Of a DNA stretch of 32,922 nucleotides, positions 23,101 through 29,737 are shown piece by piece; position 1 is the first letter of the stretch, and every line of letters begins with the position of its first letter. The notes beneath the pieces are model-generated. The model was not told where the DNA came from and made no database searches. It worked only from the letters and a program-made list of their open reading frames with translations. This DNA is from Oscillospiraceae bacterium (GTDB lineage: Bacteria > Bacillota > Clostridia > Christensenellales > Aristaeellaceae), in NCBI GenBank assembly GCA_031255415.1, contig JAIRSO010000089.1, positions 1-32,922 of the forward strand. The letters are read 5' to 3'. A program made the position numbers and the translations under genes.

Positions 23101-23576
23101 TTGCCGCGCGCGGCTCCTTCGCATCGCGATGCGAGTTGAAGCACCGAAGCCGGGGTCTGCCCCGCGCGCTTGAACGCGCCTATCTGCTCTGCCATCCTGC
23201 GCGCGAACCCGCGCCGTAAGGCCGCGCGTTTATAATAGGATAATCGCGGCGCGATACCGTCCATCAGCGCGCGCACCGCCATCGCCTTGCCTTCAGCGCC
23301 GATGCGCGCCAGACGCGGCCTGCCCGCGCGGTCGAACACGCGCTCCGTCAATCTCGATGGCGAGAGCACGTCCAGCGCGAAGAAGCCGGGGATGTTCAAC
23401 CGGCGCAGTATCTCGGATTCCGCCTGCAGGGTATATTGCTCGGGCACGAGCAGTATCAGCCTGTCCTCGTTCCCGTTAAGCGCCGTGCCTATCTCGTCGA
23501 TAACGCGGGGCATGAGCCTATTCGCGCGGGCTGTGATAATCCGGGCTGGCTCCGCCGTCGATCGGTAATCCTTCAT
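20148..23576 (-). CDS. addB: ATP-dependent nuclease subunit AddB
   Basis: At 1142 residues this has the usual length of AddB, partner of AddA in double-strand-break resection. The N-terminal inactive-helicase region opens with ARIITARANRLMPRVIDEI and LILLVPEQYTLQAESEILR. The C-terminal PD-(D/E)XK nuclease shows GKIDRIDEW (near 917), LRVIDYKSG (near 934) and LQLPLYLAA (near 961). Iron-sulphur cysteines are present: one in FAACPYSHF near 775, and Cys1100, Cys1103 and Cys1109 in CQWCEYAAVC. The P-loop that B. subtilis AddB carries at its N terminus (GRSGSGKT) is not recognisable here. The ATG overlaps the stop of the radical SAM gene. No addA is in the window. Confidence 0.93.
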   Translation of the reverse strand: MKDYRSTAEPARIITARANRLMPRVIDEIGTALNGNEDRLILLVPEQYTLQAESEILRRLNIPGFFALDVLSPSRLTERVFDRAGRPRLARIGAEGKAMAVRALMDGIAPRLSYYKRAALRRGFARRMAEQIGAFKRAGQTPASVLQLASRCEGAARGKLSDMAEIFNAYERETHGQFADGEDVEREMLERLPESGVMDGARVWAYGFDLIVPSMVDLFCGAARLARGFTLALTWDREGMPDGRLFAPARATLERLERGFSRAGIPFVQEHIEDRLDAAGPIRYLERALFAGTVSAYPTDWSMESAIEYSLGQSPDDEAERAASRVLRLIVSGISPDDIRVLHANLDERGDALVRAFGRMGIPAYLDRKRPACAHPLFVGLMGAIDFAARGGGISSASYSPSAALSDWIHSGFSELNADEASALDAYARSRALDGPRWLRPINEPPPFELTREETDLREAVEPLRRMAVEPLTDLRQWMRQAERTGGFARALWRFTEEAGLYDKLTGLHAELTERGMALEASHTAQVWQLWLNLLDQLDALLAGKNISSALAARIIRTGIESLDLGALPPEHGRVMIGQVGRAKPGRARAALILGLTDGALAAGGEGLLSDAELLEAEAMLGAPLGLDTRTLISLANLNLLEAMTAPSEFLYVSRSSAGDEGERVQPSIVMRRLEKLFPGARAPDAGRPSCLYSPVAALDAMGLRLRAESDGEAMSGEWIMALRALESDPVWSERLRGVRSALAPEQPRPPLDTRLASELYAGAAYSVTRLELFAACPYSHFVRFGLSPKTAPDPRMAANRAGSFLHRAMERLLRECAVEPSFPNLSRERVDGVMDQWLQPMLDAFENGLIRRNARMEAEGARMAASARRAGWTAVRHLSVSAFRPVAFEYTFGMGRDGALAIALPGGGTIQLEGKIDRIDEWIDGNARYLRVIDYKSGARARKANPFDPTRFFEGLDLQLPLYLAAAIPEPGGTAPAGAFLFKMDDPVLKLEPDDEPSSGLIAWLDQLESKRFGKLLLRGVMLDDERVAKAMDNADPPLSIPKTLTKEGRRAKHSDMVSAEDLDGMIRYAKSKAAALARRITGGELAYDPVRINEWNSCQWCEYAAVCQRDKKAAIRRLKVINREEMLANVARLVHSTSTP

Positions 23577-24457
23577 TATTCCTCATCCCACTTGGGTATC
23601 ATCGACTCGCCGGACGCGTCCGGGCTTTGATTATAACCGTCGGTCAGGCCGATAGCCGCGCGATGCGCTTTCACATACCGATACGCGTTACGGCTCAACG
23701 GTTTATCCATGCCGAACTGGGACGAGCGCGCAGAGGGAGTGAATTGTCCCATCAGCGAAACGGGCGTGCCGGGGGGCAGGTTCTCCGCCAGCCAGTTGAG
23801 CGATTGAACCGACTCGCGTATATGCCCGGGCAGTATCAGATGCCTAACCAGGGTGCCGCGCAGCATCAATCCATCGGTATCATATACTGCGGGGCCCGTT
23901 TGACCGCGCATCGCCAGTATCGCGGCGCGGGCTGTCTTTGGGTAATCGGACGCGCTGGAAAGCAGGCGCGCCGTATCGGGTGAGGAGTATTTATAATCGG
24001 GAATGTATATGTCGATCAAGCCTTCGAGAGCGGCTATGGTCTCGAGGGTCTCGTAACCGCTGGTGTTGTACGCTACGGGGATACCCGGATCGGCAAGCCT
24101 CAGCGCGTCGATTACAACACGCAGGAACGGAGCCGCGCCGACAAGATTGATGTTCCGCGCGCCGCAGGATTCCAGCGAGCGGAACGCGTCCGCCAATTCG
24201 TCAACCGCGTATAACCGTCCGTAACGGTTCGGCCTGTCCCAACTGATCGGATAGTTCTGGCAATATACACACCTCAAAGGGCAGCCGCAGAAGAACACCG
24301 CGCCGCTGCCGCCGGATCGAGATAGGCAAGGCTCCTCGCCGTAATGGAGCATGGCCTTCGCCACTCGCGCGCGCGAACCCATGCCGCACCACCCGCCGCC
24401 CGTCTCGCCTCGGACGACGCCGCATCGCCTGGGGCATAGATCACATCCAACCGACAC
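23576..24457 (-). CDS. Radical SAM protein, PflX-like (pyruvate formate-lyase activase-related), GTG start
   Basis: The 293-residue protein carries the radical SAM cluster motif C59-x3-C63-x2-C66 (CPLRCVYC) in GAVFFCGCPLRCVYCQNYPIS, and an N-terminal CDLCPRRC plus a further cysteine that probably bind a second metal or cluster, as in the COG1313/PflX group. Later segments NLVGAAPFLRVVIDAL, YNTSGYETLETI and DIYIPDYKY are family-typical. The target of PflX proteins is not established. The GTG at 24457 is chosen because it retains the N-terminal cysteines; the ribosome binding site is weak. It starts 36 bases after the HPr-like gene and runs into addB with overlapping stop/start, so it is probably in the murB operon. 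Confidence 0.85.
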   Translation of the reverse strand: MSVGCDLCPRRCGVVRGETGGGWCGMGSRARVAKAMLHYGEEPCLSRSGGSGAVFFCGCPLRCVYCQNYPISWDRPNRYGRLYAVDELADAFRSLESCGARNINLVGAAPFLRVVIDALRLADPGIPVAYNTSGYETLETIAALEGLIDIYIPDYKYSSPDTARLLSSASDYPKTARAAILAMRGQTGPAVYDTDGLMLRGTLVRHLILPGHIRESVQSLNWLAENLPPGTPVSLMGQFTPSARSSQFGMDKPLSRNAYRYVKAHRAAIGLTDGYNQSPDASGESMIPKWDEE

Positions 24458-24493
24458 TAAGCGAAACCCGCTAGGCCACAGACCCGCAGCGCG

Positions 24494-24778
24494 TCATACG
24501 CACGCCTGTTCAGCAGGCGGCGTGAACCGCGCGCGGATCAACGCTTCCAGCGCGTCGCAGGCCTCGTTCTCATCCTCGCCGTCCAGCACTAGGTAGAGCG
24601 TCTCTGCGTTCTTGCTGCTTAGCGACAGCACGCCCATCAGGCTTTTCGCGTTGACGACCTTGCTGCCCTGCTCGATCAGTATGCGCGAGGAGAATTTGCT
24701 GGATAATTGAGCCAGCAGCGCGGCGGAGCGCGCGTTGGGGCCTTCAAAACCGCCCAAGTCGATTTGTCGTCGTTTCAT
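24494..24778 (-). CDS. HPr/Crh-like phosphocarrier-family protein lacking the active-site histidine
   Basis: This 94-residue protein has the HPr fold pattern, but the active site GLHARPA reads GPNARSA: position 15 is Asn instead of the His that accepts phosphate from enzyme I. Position 46, the HPr kinase site, is Ser in AKSLMGVLSLSS, exactly in register. That combination is the hallmark of Crh, which has Gln15 and Ser46 and serves only as a CcpA co-regulator in Bacillus. Its place after whiA also matches crh. I chose ATG 24778 because the numbering then fits HPr; AAAGGAG is 11 bases upstream. A frame starting earlier at 24805 is less likely. It probably cannot support PTS sugar transport. Confidence 0.88.
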   Translation of the reverse strand: MKRRQIDLGGFEGPNARSAALLAQLSSKFSSRILIEQGSKVVNAKSLMGVLSLSSKNAETLYLVLDGEDENEACDALEALIRARFTPPAEQACV

Positions 24779-24847
24779 ACGGGGTAAGGCTCCTTTCATT
24801 GGCATTCAAACAAGAGGCTTCCGGTTTGCCCGGTAAACCACATATAT

Positions 24848-25843
24848 TCATATGCGCGGCGAACCCGGATCATGAACGATTTTTTTCGCGGCGAGAGATT
24901 CCGCCAGCCGCTCGATCTTGCGTAGGCGATGGTTCATGCCGGATTTGCCCACCGCCGGAATCAGCGTGCGTCCCAATTCAGCCAGCGGCAGCTCCGGATG
25001 GTTCAGCCGCGCCTGCGCTGTCTCGCGCAGCGAGTCGGGCAGCGCGCCCAGTCCAGCCGTGCTCGCCACTATCTCAATCGCGCGAATGTGGCGGCTCGAC
25101 GCGTCCACGGCCTTATCCAGATTCGCGGAGTCGCAGTTGGTCGCGCGGTTTACCTGATTGCGCATGCCCTTGAATATCCGCGCGTCCTCGACAGCCAGGC
25201 GCGAGGTCGGCGCGCCTATGACGGTCAGCAGCGTCGCGATCTGTTCCGCTTCCTTTAGATATACCACGCGCTGATTCTTTCGCGAGACAAGCCTAGGCGT
25301 TAGACGCAGGCCTTCCAGCAGCTCGACCCATATGCCCGCCAGCCTCTCGTCCGACGCGACTAGCTCCAGATGATACTCCTTCGCCGGATCAGCCGCCGAT
25401 CCGCCGCCAAGGAACGATCCGCGCAGGAACGCCGCGCGGCAGCATGGTTTCGCTCCGACCGTGGGTCGCTCCACGTCGCTGACCGCGAACCAGCCTTGAT
25501 CCCCCAGCAGCCCGCAGACGGACAGGATGCGGCGCGCGTCGTCTCCGTCCCAGACGGCTTCAGACGCTCCGGCCTGTCCGGCCGGAACGGGTTCGCGTCC
25601 CAACAGCGCGCGTCCCAGCGCCTTAGCCCTGCGCACCGCGCTGGCGGAGCGGCTTACCACGCGCAATGATAACGCGTTGTCCTCGTCGTAGGCCAGCGTC
25701 GCCGCTGCGTAAGCGAGCGCGCTCATCTCGGCGGTGGCGCAGCATACCGACTTTATCGGCGCGGACGACGCTTCCTCCTTGACGCGCGCGGAGAATGAAT
25801 TGTTCGGGCGCGGCTCGGGGTTTACGTTAACCTTATCGTTCAT
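24848..25843 (-). CDS. whiA: DNA-binding protein WhiA
   Basis: The 331-residue product matches WhiA, a conserved Gram-positive regulator with an N-terminal LAGLIDADG-nuclease-like fold and a C-terminal helix-turn-helix. Recognised segments are SFSARVKEEASS at the start, CCRAAFLRGSFLGGGSAADPAKEYHLEL in the first domain, NQVNRATNCDSANLDKAVDASSRHIRAI in the linker region, and LPDSLRETAQARLNHPELPLAELG... GKSGMNHRLRKIERLAE in the HTH. In Bacillus it affects cell division and chromosome segregation; in actinobacteria sporulation. Its ATG overlaps the murB stop as ATGA. The Bacillus neighbours rapZ and yvcK, usually between murB and whiA in many clostridia, are absent here. Confidence 0.95.
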   Translation of the reverse strand: MNDKVNVNPEPRPNNSFSARVKEEASSAPIKSVCCATAEMSALAYAAATLAYDEDNALSLRVVSRSASAVRRAKALGRALLGREPVPAGQAGASEAVWDGDDARRILSVCGLLGDQGWFAVSDVERPTVGAKPCCRAAFLRGSFLGGGSAADPAKEYHLELVASDERLAGIWVELLEGLRLTPRLVSRKNQRVVYLKEAEQIATLLTVIGAPTSRLAVEDARIFKGMRNQVNRATNCDSANLDKAVDASSRHIRAIEIVASTAGLGALPDSLRETAQARLNHPELPLAELGRTLIPAVGKSGMNHRLRKIERLAESLAAKKIVHDPGSPRI

Positions 25844-26814
25844 GACGGATCGTCGCCTATTACGCGAACCTCCGGCTCCAACGTTATTCCGGAATGGTCG
25901 AACACGCGGCGGATTATCTCGTCTTTGAGCGCGAGCACGTCGCGCGCCGTCGCGCCGCCCTTATTTATAATGAATCCCGCGTGCATCGGCGAGACCATCG
26001 CGCCGCCGACAGCGAAGCCTTTCAGCCCTGCGGACTCTATCAGCGCGCCCGCGAATTGACCCGGCGGACGCTTGAAGAAACTGCCCGCGCTGGCTTCTGA
26101 GAGCGGCTGTTTGGATTTGCGCCGTCTGGCATAATCCGCCGCGCGCTCCGCTATCAACGCGGGATCGTCCGGCTTTAATGTGAACTCGACGCGCGTTATC
26201 ACCGCGCCGCAGTCCATCATAGCGCTGCCCCTGTACCGGAACGCCAGACCGTTTCCCTTGAACACGATCGGTTCCGGTCGATCGGACGGATCGCCCGGCG
26301 TATCGTCTCGTGCCAGAGCGTAAACCGCCGTCGCGACGAGGGATATCTCGCCGCCGTAAGCGCCCGCGTTCATCAAGGCCGCGCCGCCCACCGTGCCGGG
26401 TATGCCCCCGATGGGTTCCATGCCGGTAAGCCCCGCGTCAGCGGCAAGACGCGCCGCGGCGCTGAGGGAAGCTCCGGCTCCGGCTATGATCCTGCCGCCG
26501 TCGATAGTTAAGCCTGCCAGAGCCGTTTGCCCGTCATGGCGGCTGGGATGTCCGGCTACACGGATGGTTAGACCGCGTATACCACCGTCGCGGACGAGAA
26601 GATTGGAGCCGTTGCCTATGATCGTGACCGGAACGCGCGACGACCGCGCCGCGTCCAGCGCGAATGCCAGCTCGTTTTCATCGCGCGGTATATACAGCGC
26701 GTCCGCCGGCCCGCCGATGCGGAACGTCGTCCATCGCGACGCCGGTTCGCGCTCAAAGATCGCCGCGCCGGGGAATCGTTCCCGGATGCGGAGCGTGACC
26801 TCGGGATGCATCAT
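25840..26814 (-). CDS. murB: UDP-N-acetylenolpyruvoylglucosamine reductase
   Basis: The 324-residue flavoenzyme reduces UDP-GlcNAc-enolpyruvate to UDP-MurNAc in peptidoglycan precursor synthesis. FAD-binding segments are TTFRIGGPADALY and IIGNGSNLLVRDGGIRGL; GIPGTVGGAALMNAGAYGGE is the family signature; the catalytic Ser lies in SEASAGSFFKRP and the final Glu in LEPEVRVIG. GGAGG lies ten bases before ATG 26814, and a second ATG follows directly. A strong promoter is just upstream, making murB the first gene of the murB-whiA-HPr-like-radical SAM-addB group. No unusual residues were noticed. Confidence 0.96.
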   Translation of the reverse strand: MMHPEVTLRIRERFPGAAIFEREPASRWTTFRIGGPADALYIPRDENELAFALDAARSSRVPVTIIGNGSNLLVRDGGIRGLTIRVAGHPSRHDGQTALAGLTIDGGRIIAGAGASLSAAARLAADAGLTGMEPIGGIPGTVGGAALMNAGAYGGEISLVATAVYALARDDTPGDPSDRPEPIVFKGNGLAFRYRGSAMMDCGAVITRVEFTLKPDDPALIAERAADYARRRKSKQPLSEASAGSFFKRPPGQFAGALIESAGLKGFAVGGAMVSPMHAGFIINKGGATARDVLALKDEIIRRVFDHSGITLEPEVRVIGDDPS

Positions 26815-26867
26815 CTGTGTCCGGCCTCCCTGGCGGCGCGCGTTGGCGCACGCTCCGCCGCGCCTAT

Positions 26868-26896
26868 ATTATACCAAATCCCGCCTGATATTACAA
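26868..26896 (-). promoter_or_regulatory. Sigma-A promoter for the murB-whiA operon
   Basis: Minus strand TTGTAA (26896-26891), 17-base spacer, TATAAT (26873-26868) preceded by TGG, an extended -10. It lies within 32 bases of the stop codon of the upstream ABC permease gene, so murB can be transcribed independently of it. Confidence 0.75.
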
Positions 26897-26899
26897 CGT

Positions 26900-27718
26900 T
26901 CACATCTTTGTAACGATAACGTTCCCCGATTCGTACCGCCTCAACCCTCTGTAGAAGAACGCGCAAGCAGCCGCGCAGTAGGCTATCGCGCCGCCCAGCG
27001 CGGACAGCGCCGCCGCAGGGTGTAGCAATTCGCGGAACAGCTTCAGCGGGACGTGCACCGCTATGGCGGCTGGGATCAGGCTGTACATCAGCGCGCGCAC
27101 GGCGGGCCCGTATATACTCTCGGGGTAGATCGAAAAGTTGAGCGAGAATTGGCTCGCGAGAGCGCCTATAGAGCCTGCGTCGCCCATATAGAACGTCAAG
27201 GTGTGCGCGGTCAGCGTTATCGCCGCGTATATCGCCGCGAACAGCAGTACGCCATAACCGAACCACAGCCACGCGGCTGAGTCGCCCGCATAGAACAGCG
27301 CCATCAGTATGATCCCGTACATCGCGTCTCCATACGCGTACAGCGAGGTTTTCGCGCAGATGAGGTTCATCAGCACGCTGCACGGCTGCAGCAGGAACGC
27401 GTCCAGCTCGCCCGTGATGATCAGGTTGGACAGATTGGACGCGTTTGCGAAGAGTATCGTCGAGAGCCCGAACCCGCCGCTGGATGCAGCCCATATGAAC
27501 AGCACGTCTTCGAACGAGTATCCCGCTATCGAGCCTCCGACCTGCCGGAACGCTATCCACCAGAAGAATATAAACGAGCTGTTTGACAACGCCATGCCGA
27601 ACGCCTGTATCGCGAAACTGGCGCGGTACTCCAGCGCCGACGCGAGATTGAGCCGGTAGTAACAGCCGAATATCCGCAGGTGTTTCCTGAAACTTCTCGC
27701 AGCGCCTATTGCGTTCAT
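26900..27718 (-). CDS. ABC-2 type exporter permease (COG3694-like)
   Basis: The 272-residue membrane protein has about six helices and matches the COG3694 type of ABC-2 permease, which normally accompanies a COG4587 permease and a COG4586 ATPase, exactly the order here. Features are the N-terminal YYRLNLASALEYRASFAIQAFGM, GELDAFLLQPCSVLMNL in the cytoplasmic loop and the long terminal helices. GGAGG lies seven bases before the ATG, three bases after the preceding permease's stop. The transported substrate of this family is unknown. The two permeases probably form a heterodimer. Confidence 0.88.
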   Translation of the reverse strand: MNAIGAARSFRKHLRIFGCYYRLNLASALEYRASFAIQAFGMALSNSSFIFFWWIAFRQVGGSIAGYSFEDVLFIWAASSGGFGLSTILFANASNLSNLIITGELDAFLLQPCSVLMNLICAKTSLYAYGDAMYGIILMALFYAGDSAAWLWFGYGVLLFAAIYAAITLTAHTLTFYMGDAGSIGALASQFSLNFSIYPESIYGPAVRALMYSLIPAAIAVHVPLKLFRELLHPAAALSALGGAIAYCAAACAFFYRGLRRYESGNVIVTKM

Positions 27719-27721
27719 CGT

Positions 27722-28522
27722 TCAGCCTCCGTTCGCCTGGATGCGGCGCGCGCCAGCGCCGTATGCCGTAAACGCCAGCGCGCCGGCGAGCGCTGCCCAT
27801 CCGGCCTGGCGCGGTATCAACTGCCGGAACAACTCGGGCGTGTAGCCTACGAATAGTTTCGCCGGAGCCCAGTACACATACGAGAACGGCATGTTCAGGG
27901 CGGCTCGGCGCAGCGCGTCGGGCAGGAATTCCACGGGCAGGAACATCCCCAGCATGAAGTTCAGTTTCTGGTATATCAGATACAACGCGGTGTTGTCCTC
28001 GATTACGAACGAGGATAGCCCCAGCGTCATCAGCGTGAAATAATTCTGGATGAACGACAGCGCGATGGACAGCGCCAGCGCGGGTATCGCGCCGATCCCG
28101 AACCCGGGCAGCGGCCCGACAAACATCAGCCCCAGCGTTACGGCTAGCGCGCCGAACAGCATCGTGTTTAGTATCACCTGACCGAGGCTGGAGGCCAGTT
28201 GCATAACCACATAGTGCGTGGGACGGCCCAACTGGTACGCGATACTGCCCGACTTAACGTCGGCGTTCATCGCGCCGAACACGTCGGAGCCGCACGCGAA
28301 CGCGATCCCCTCCGTCATGATCAGATACCACACTATCTGGACGTAACTGTAACCGCCGACCCCGCCCTCCCGGTATATGGCTCCCCACAGCCTCATGAAT
28401 ATATAGATGAACAACGTGTAAAACGCGAAGCGCGTGAACAGTGCCGATCGGTAGGCTATCGCGTTTGAGAAACTCACGCGCGCTATCACCGCGTATTTCC
28501 TCAATTGCCGGACGAGTTTCAC
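27722..28522 (-). CDS. ABC-2 type exporter permease (COG4587-like), GTG start
   Basis: The 266-residue protein is the second ABC-2 permease of the exporter, with about six helices. Segments typical of the family include KYAVIARVSFSNAIAYRSALFTRF near the start, SGSIAYQLGRPTHYVVMQLASSLG, and MFLPVEFLPDALRRAALNMPFSYVYWAPAKL near the end. The start is GTG 28522: it overlaps the ATPase stop as GTGA and has AAAGGGGG seven bases upstream. A longer reading frame extends back into the ATPase gene and is rejected. Substrate unknown. Confidence 0.88.
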   Translation of the reverse strand: MKLVRQLRKYAVIARVSFSNAIAYRSALFTRFAFYTLFIYIFMRLWGAIYREGGVGGYSYVQIVWYLIMTEGIAFACGSDVFGAMNADVKSGSIAYQLGRPTHYVVMQLASSLGQVILNTMLFGALAVTLGLMFVGPLPGFGIGAIPALALSIALSFIQNYFTLMTLGLSSFVIEDNTALYLIYQKLNFMLGMFLPVEFLPDALRRAALNMPFSYVYWAPAKLFVGYTPELFRQLIPRQAGWAALAGALAFTAYGAGARRIQANGG

Positions 28523-29334
28523 GACGCCGCCCCCTTTCGGAATATTGCGGCGATGATATCCTCCATGGACGCGTCCGCGCTCTCCACCCCGGACTCCGTC
28601 CGCAGCCTCTCGACGGGGCAATCCATGATAAGGCTGCCGCGGTCGATCACGATCGCGCGGCGGCAGAGGTTCTCGATATCGGAAGGGTCGTGGCTGGTGA
28701 GGAACACGGTGACGCCGCGCTCGCGGTTGCGCCGGAGTATCAGTTCGCGTATCGCCTGCTTGACGACCACGTCAAGGCCGATGGTCGGTTCGTCTAGGAA
28801 CAGTATCTCCGGATCGTGAAGCAAGGAGGCCGCGACCTCGCAGCGTATGCGCTGGCCTAGCGAGAGCTTGCGCACGGGCGTTTGGATAAACCCGCCCAAT
28901 TCGAATACGTCGGATAACTCGGCGACGCGTCGCCTGCGTTCCGCGTCGCTGATCTCGTATATCGCGGCGAGAAGCGTGAAGCTGTCTATAGCGGGCAGAT
29001 GCAGCCACAGCTGTGATTTCTGCCCGAACACGGAGCCTATGCGCATCGCCAACCGCCTGCGATCCTTTAATGGCAACATGCCCAGCACGGACAGCTCGCC
29101 GCCGCTGGGGTGGAGTATCCCGCAGAGCATCTTGATGAACGTGGATTTGCCCGCGCCGTTTGGACCGATGAACGCCGCGATCTCGCCCCGTTCGATGGTC
29201 AGGCTTACACCGCGCACGGCCTCGACCTGTTTCCACTGCGGTTTGACCAGCGCGCGTACGCTCGCGCCTAATCCTTCTCCCTTTACCTTGGCGCGGTAGG
29301 TTTTGGTAAGTCCGCACGTTGTTATGACGGGCAT
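28519..29334 (-). CDS. ABC exporter ATPase (COG4586-like)
   Basis: The 271-residue ATPase has Walker A GPNGAGKST, the Q-loop region GQKSQLWLHLPAIDSF (typical of the COG4586 group), the signature KLSLGQRIRCEVAASL, Walker B EILFLDEPTIGLD and the switch motif LTSHDPSDIE. It energises the two ABC-2 permeases encoded after it. I chose ATG 29334, with AAAGGAGG eight bases upstream. The frame stays open for a further 66 codons to an ATG at 29532, right through the leader terminator; that longer form is less likely because those codons make low-complexity sequence and lie in RNA structure. Expression is probably controlled by the leader. Confidence 0.92.
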   Translation of the reverse strand: MPVITTCGLTKTYRAKVKGEGLGASVRALVKPQWKQVEAVRGVSLTIERGEIAAFIGPNGAGKSTFIKMLCGILHPSGGELSVLGMLPLKDRRRLAMRIGSVFGQKSQLWLHLPAIDSFTLLAAIYEISDAERRRRVAELSDVFELGGFIQTPVRKLSLGQRIRCEVAASLLHDPEILFLDEPTIGLDVVVKQAIRELILRRNRERGVTVFLTSHDPSDIENLCRRAIVIDRGSLIMDCPVERLRTESGVESADASMEDIIAAIFRKGAAS

Positions 29335-29371
29335 GGGCGGAGCCTCCTTTCGGGTGACGCCGGATGGGTAT

Positions 29372-29408
29372 AAAAAACGCTCCGTGACGGTGCGCCGTCT
29401 CGGAGCGT
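29372..29408 (-). terminator. Intrinsic terminator in the leader of the ABC exporter operon
   Basis: In the minus-strand RNA an 8-bp stem (ACGCTCCG with CGGAGCGT), an A-A mismatch, a 5-bp stem (GACGG with CCGTC) and a CGCA tetraloop are followed at once by a run of six T. It lies 37 bases before the ATPase ATG and well after the promoter, so full-length mRNA needs read-through. This is the most convincing intrinsic terminator in the window. Confidence 0.85.
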
Positions 29409-29419
29409 AAGTAAGCTTA

Positions 29420-29457
29420 CCGCCGACGCAACGCCCGTTGGGCGCAAGCGTCGGCGG
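29420..29457 (-). promoter_or_regulatory. Large leader hairpin upstream of the terminator (attenuator candidate)
   Basis: A 10-bp outer stem (CCGCCGACGC with GCGTCGGCGG) and a 5-bp inner stem (CGCCC with GGGCG) form a long hairpin 11 bases before the terminator stem. One strand (29441-29450) is also an exact 10-base complement of 29473-29482, which lies within the last codons of the upstream leader ORF, so two exclusive structures are possible. No T-box or other riboswitch signature was recognised. Confidence 0.6.
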
Positions 29458-29465
29458 CTGTATAG

Positions 29466-29525
29466 CTACCGGCGCTTGCGCCTGATAATAACGTGCATCG
29501 GGGATTGGGCGAACAAGACGATCAT
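29466..29525 (-). CDS. Putative 19-residue leader peptide MIVLFAQSPMHVIIRRKRR
   Basis: A short ORF near the 5' end of the exporter mRNA begins with ATG 29525, about ten bases after AAAGGAG, and stops at TAG 29466. Its last five residues are Arg-Arg-Lys-Arg-Arg. These codons coincide with the 10-base element able to pair with the next hairpin, as expected for ribosome-controlled attenuation. Arg/Lys-x-Arg/Lys motifs are known sites of macrolide-dependent ribosome arrest in erm leader peptides, which suggests, but does not show, a drug-sensing role. An alternative ATG at 29532, closer to the same ribosome binding site (three bases), opens a different frame continuing into the ATPase gene. Translation is unproven. 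Confidence 0.5.
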   Translation of the reverse strand: MIVLFAQSPMHVIIRRKRR

Positions 29526-29567
29526 AGGGCATGCTCTCCTTTGGCTGCGCTTGAAGGTAATTGATGT

Positions 29568-29596
29568 ATATTAGCACGGGTGAAGGACAATGTCAA
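29568..29596 (-). promoter_or_regulatory. Sigma-A promoter for the ABC exporter operon
   Basis: Minus strand TTGACA (29596-29591), 17-base spacer, TAATAT (29573-29568). Transcription would begin near 29561, giving a leader of about 227 bases before the ATPase ATG that contains the small ORF, the large hairpin and the terminator. It is divergent from the rpmH promoter, with about 43 bases between the -35 elements. Confidence 0.75.
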
Positions 29597-29639
29597 ATGT
29601 TTTTTGCGGCGAGCCAACTCCCCGCGCGGCACATTTTGC

Positions 29640-29668
29640 TTGACATACGCGGTTCTCGCGGATATACT
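29640..29668 (+). promoter_or_regulatory. Sigma-A promoter for rpmH-rnpA
   Basis: TTGACA (29640-29645), 17-base spacer, TATACT (29663-29668); predicted start near 29675, leaving a leader of about 60 bases before the rpmH ATG. Close to consensus, as expected for a ribosomal protein gene. Confidence 0.8.
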
Positions 29669-29737
29669 ATTGAAGCGTATTGCTTCGCTATACGGTATCG
29701 ACGCGTGTTCGCGTCCAGTTCGGAAAGGAGCGCGCCT

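Noticed and set aside
28519..29532. Long form of the exporter ATPase starting at ATG 29532
   Set aside because: The frame is open, but it runs through the terminator hairpin, its extra 66 residues have no family resemblance, and ATG 29334 has an excellent ribosome binding site.
29335..29561. T-box or known metabolite riboswitch in the exporter leader
   Set aside because: No T-box sequence or other conserved riboswitch core was found; the small ORF with hairpins and terminator is a better description.
29597..29737. Replication origin (DnaA-box cluster) upstream of rpmH
   Set aside because: No TTATCCACA-like boxes or AT-rich unwinding region could be seen in this stretch.
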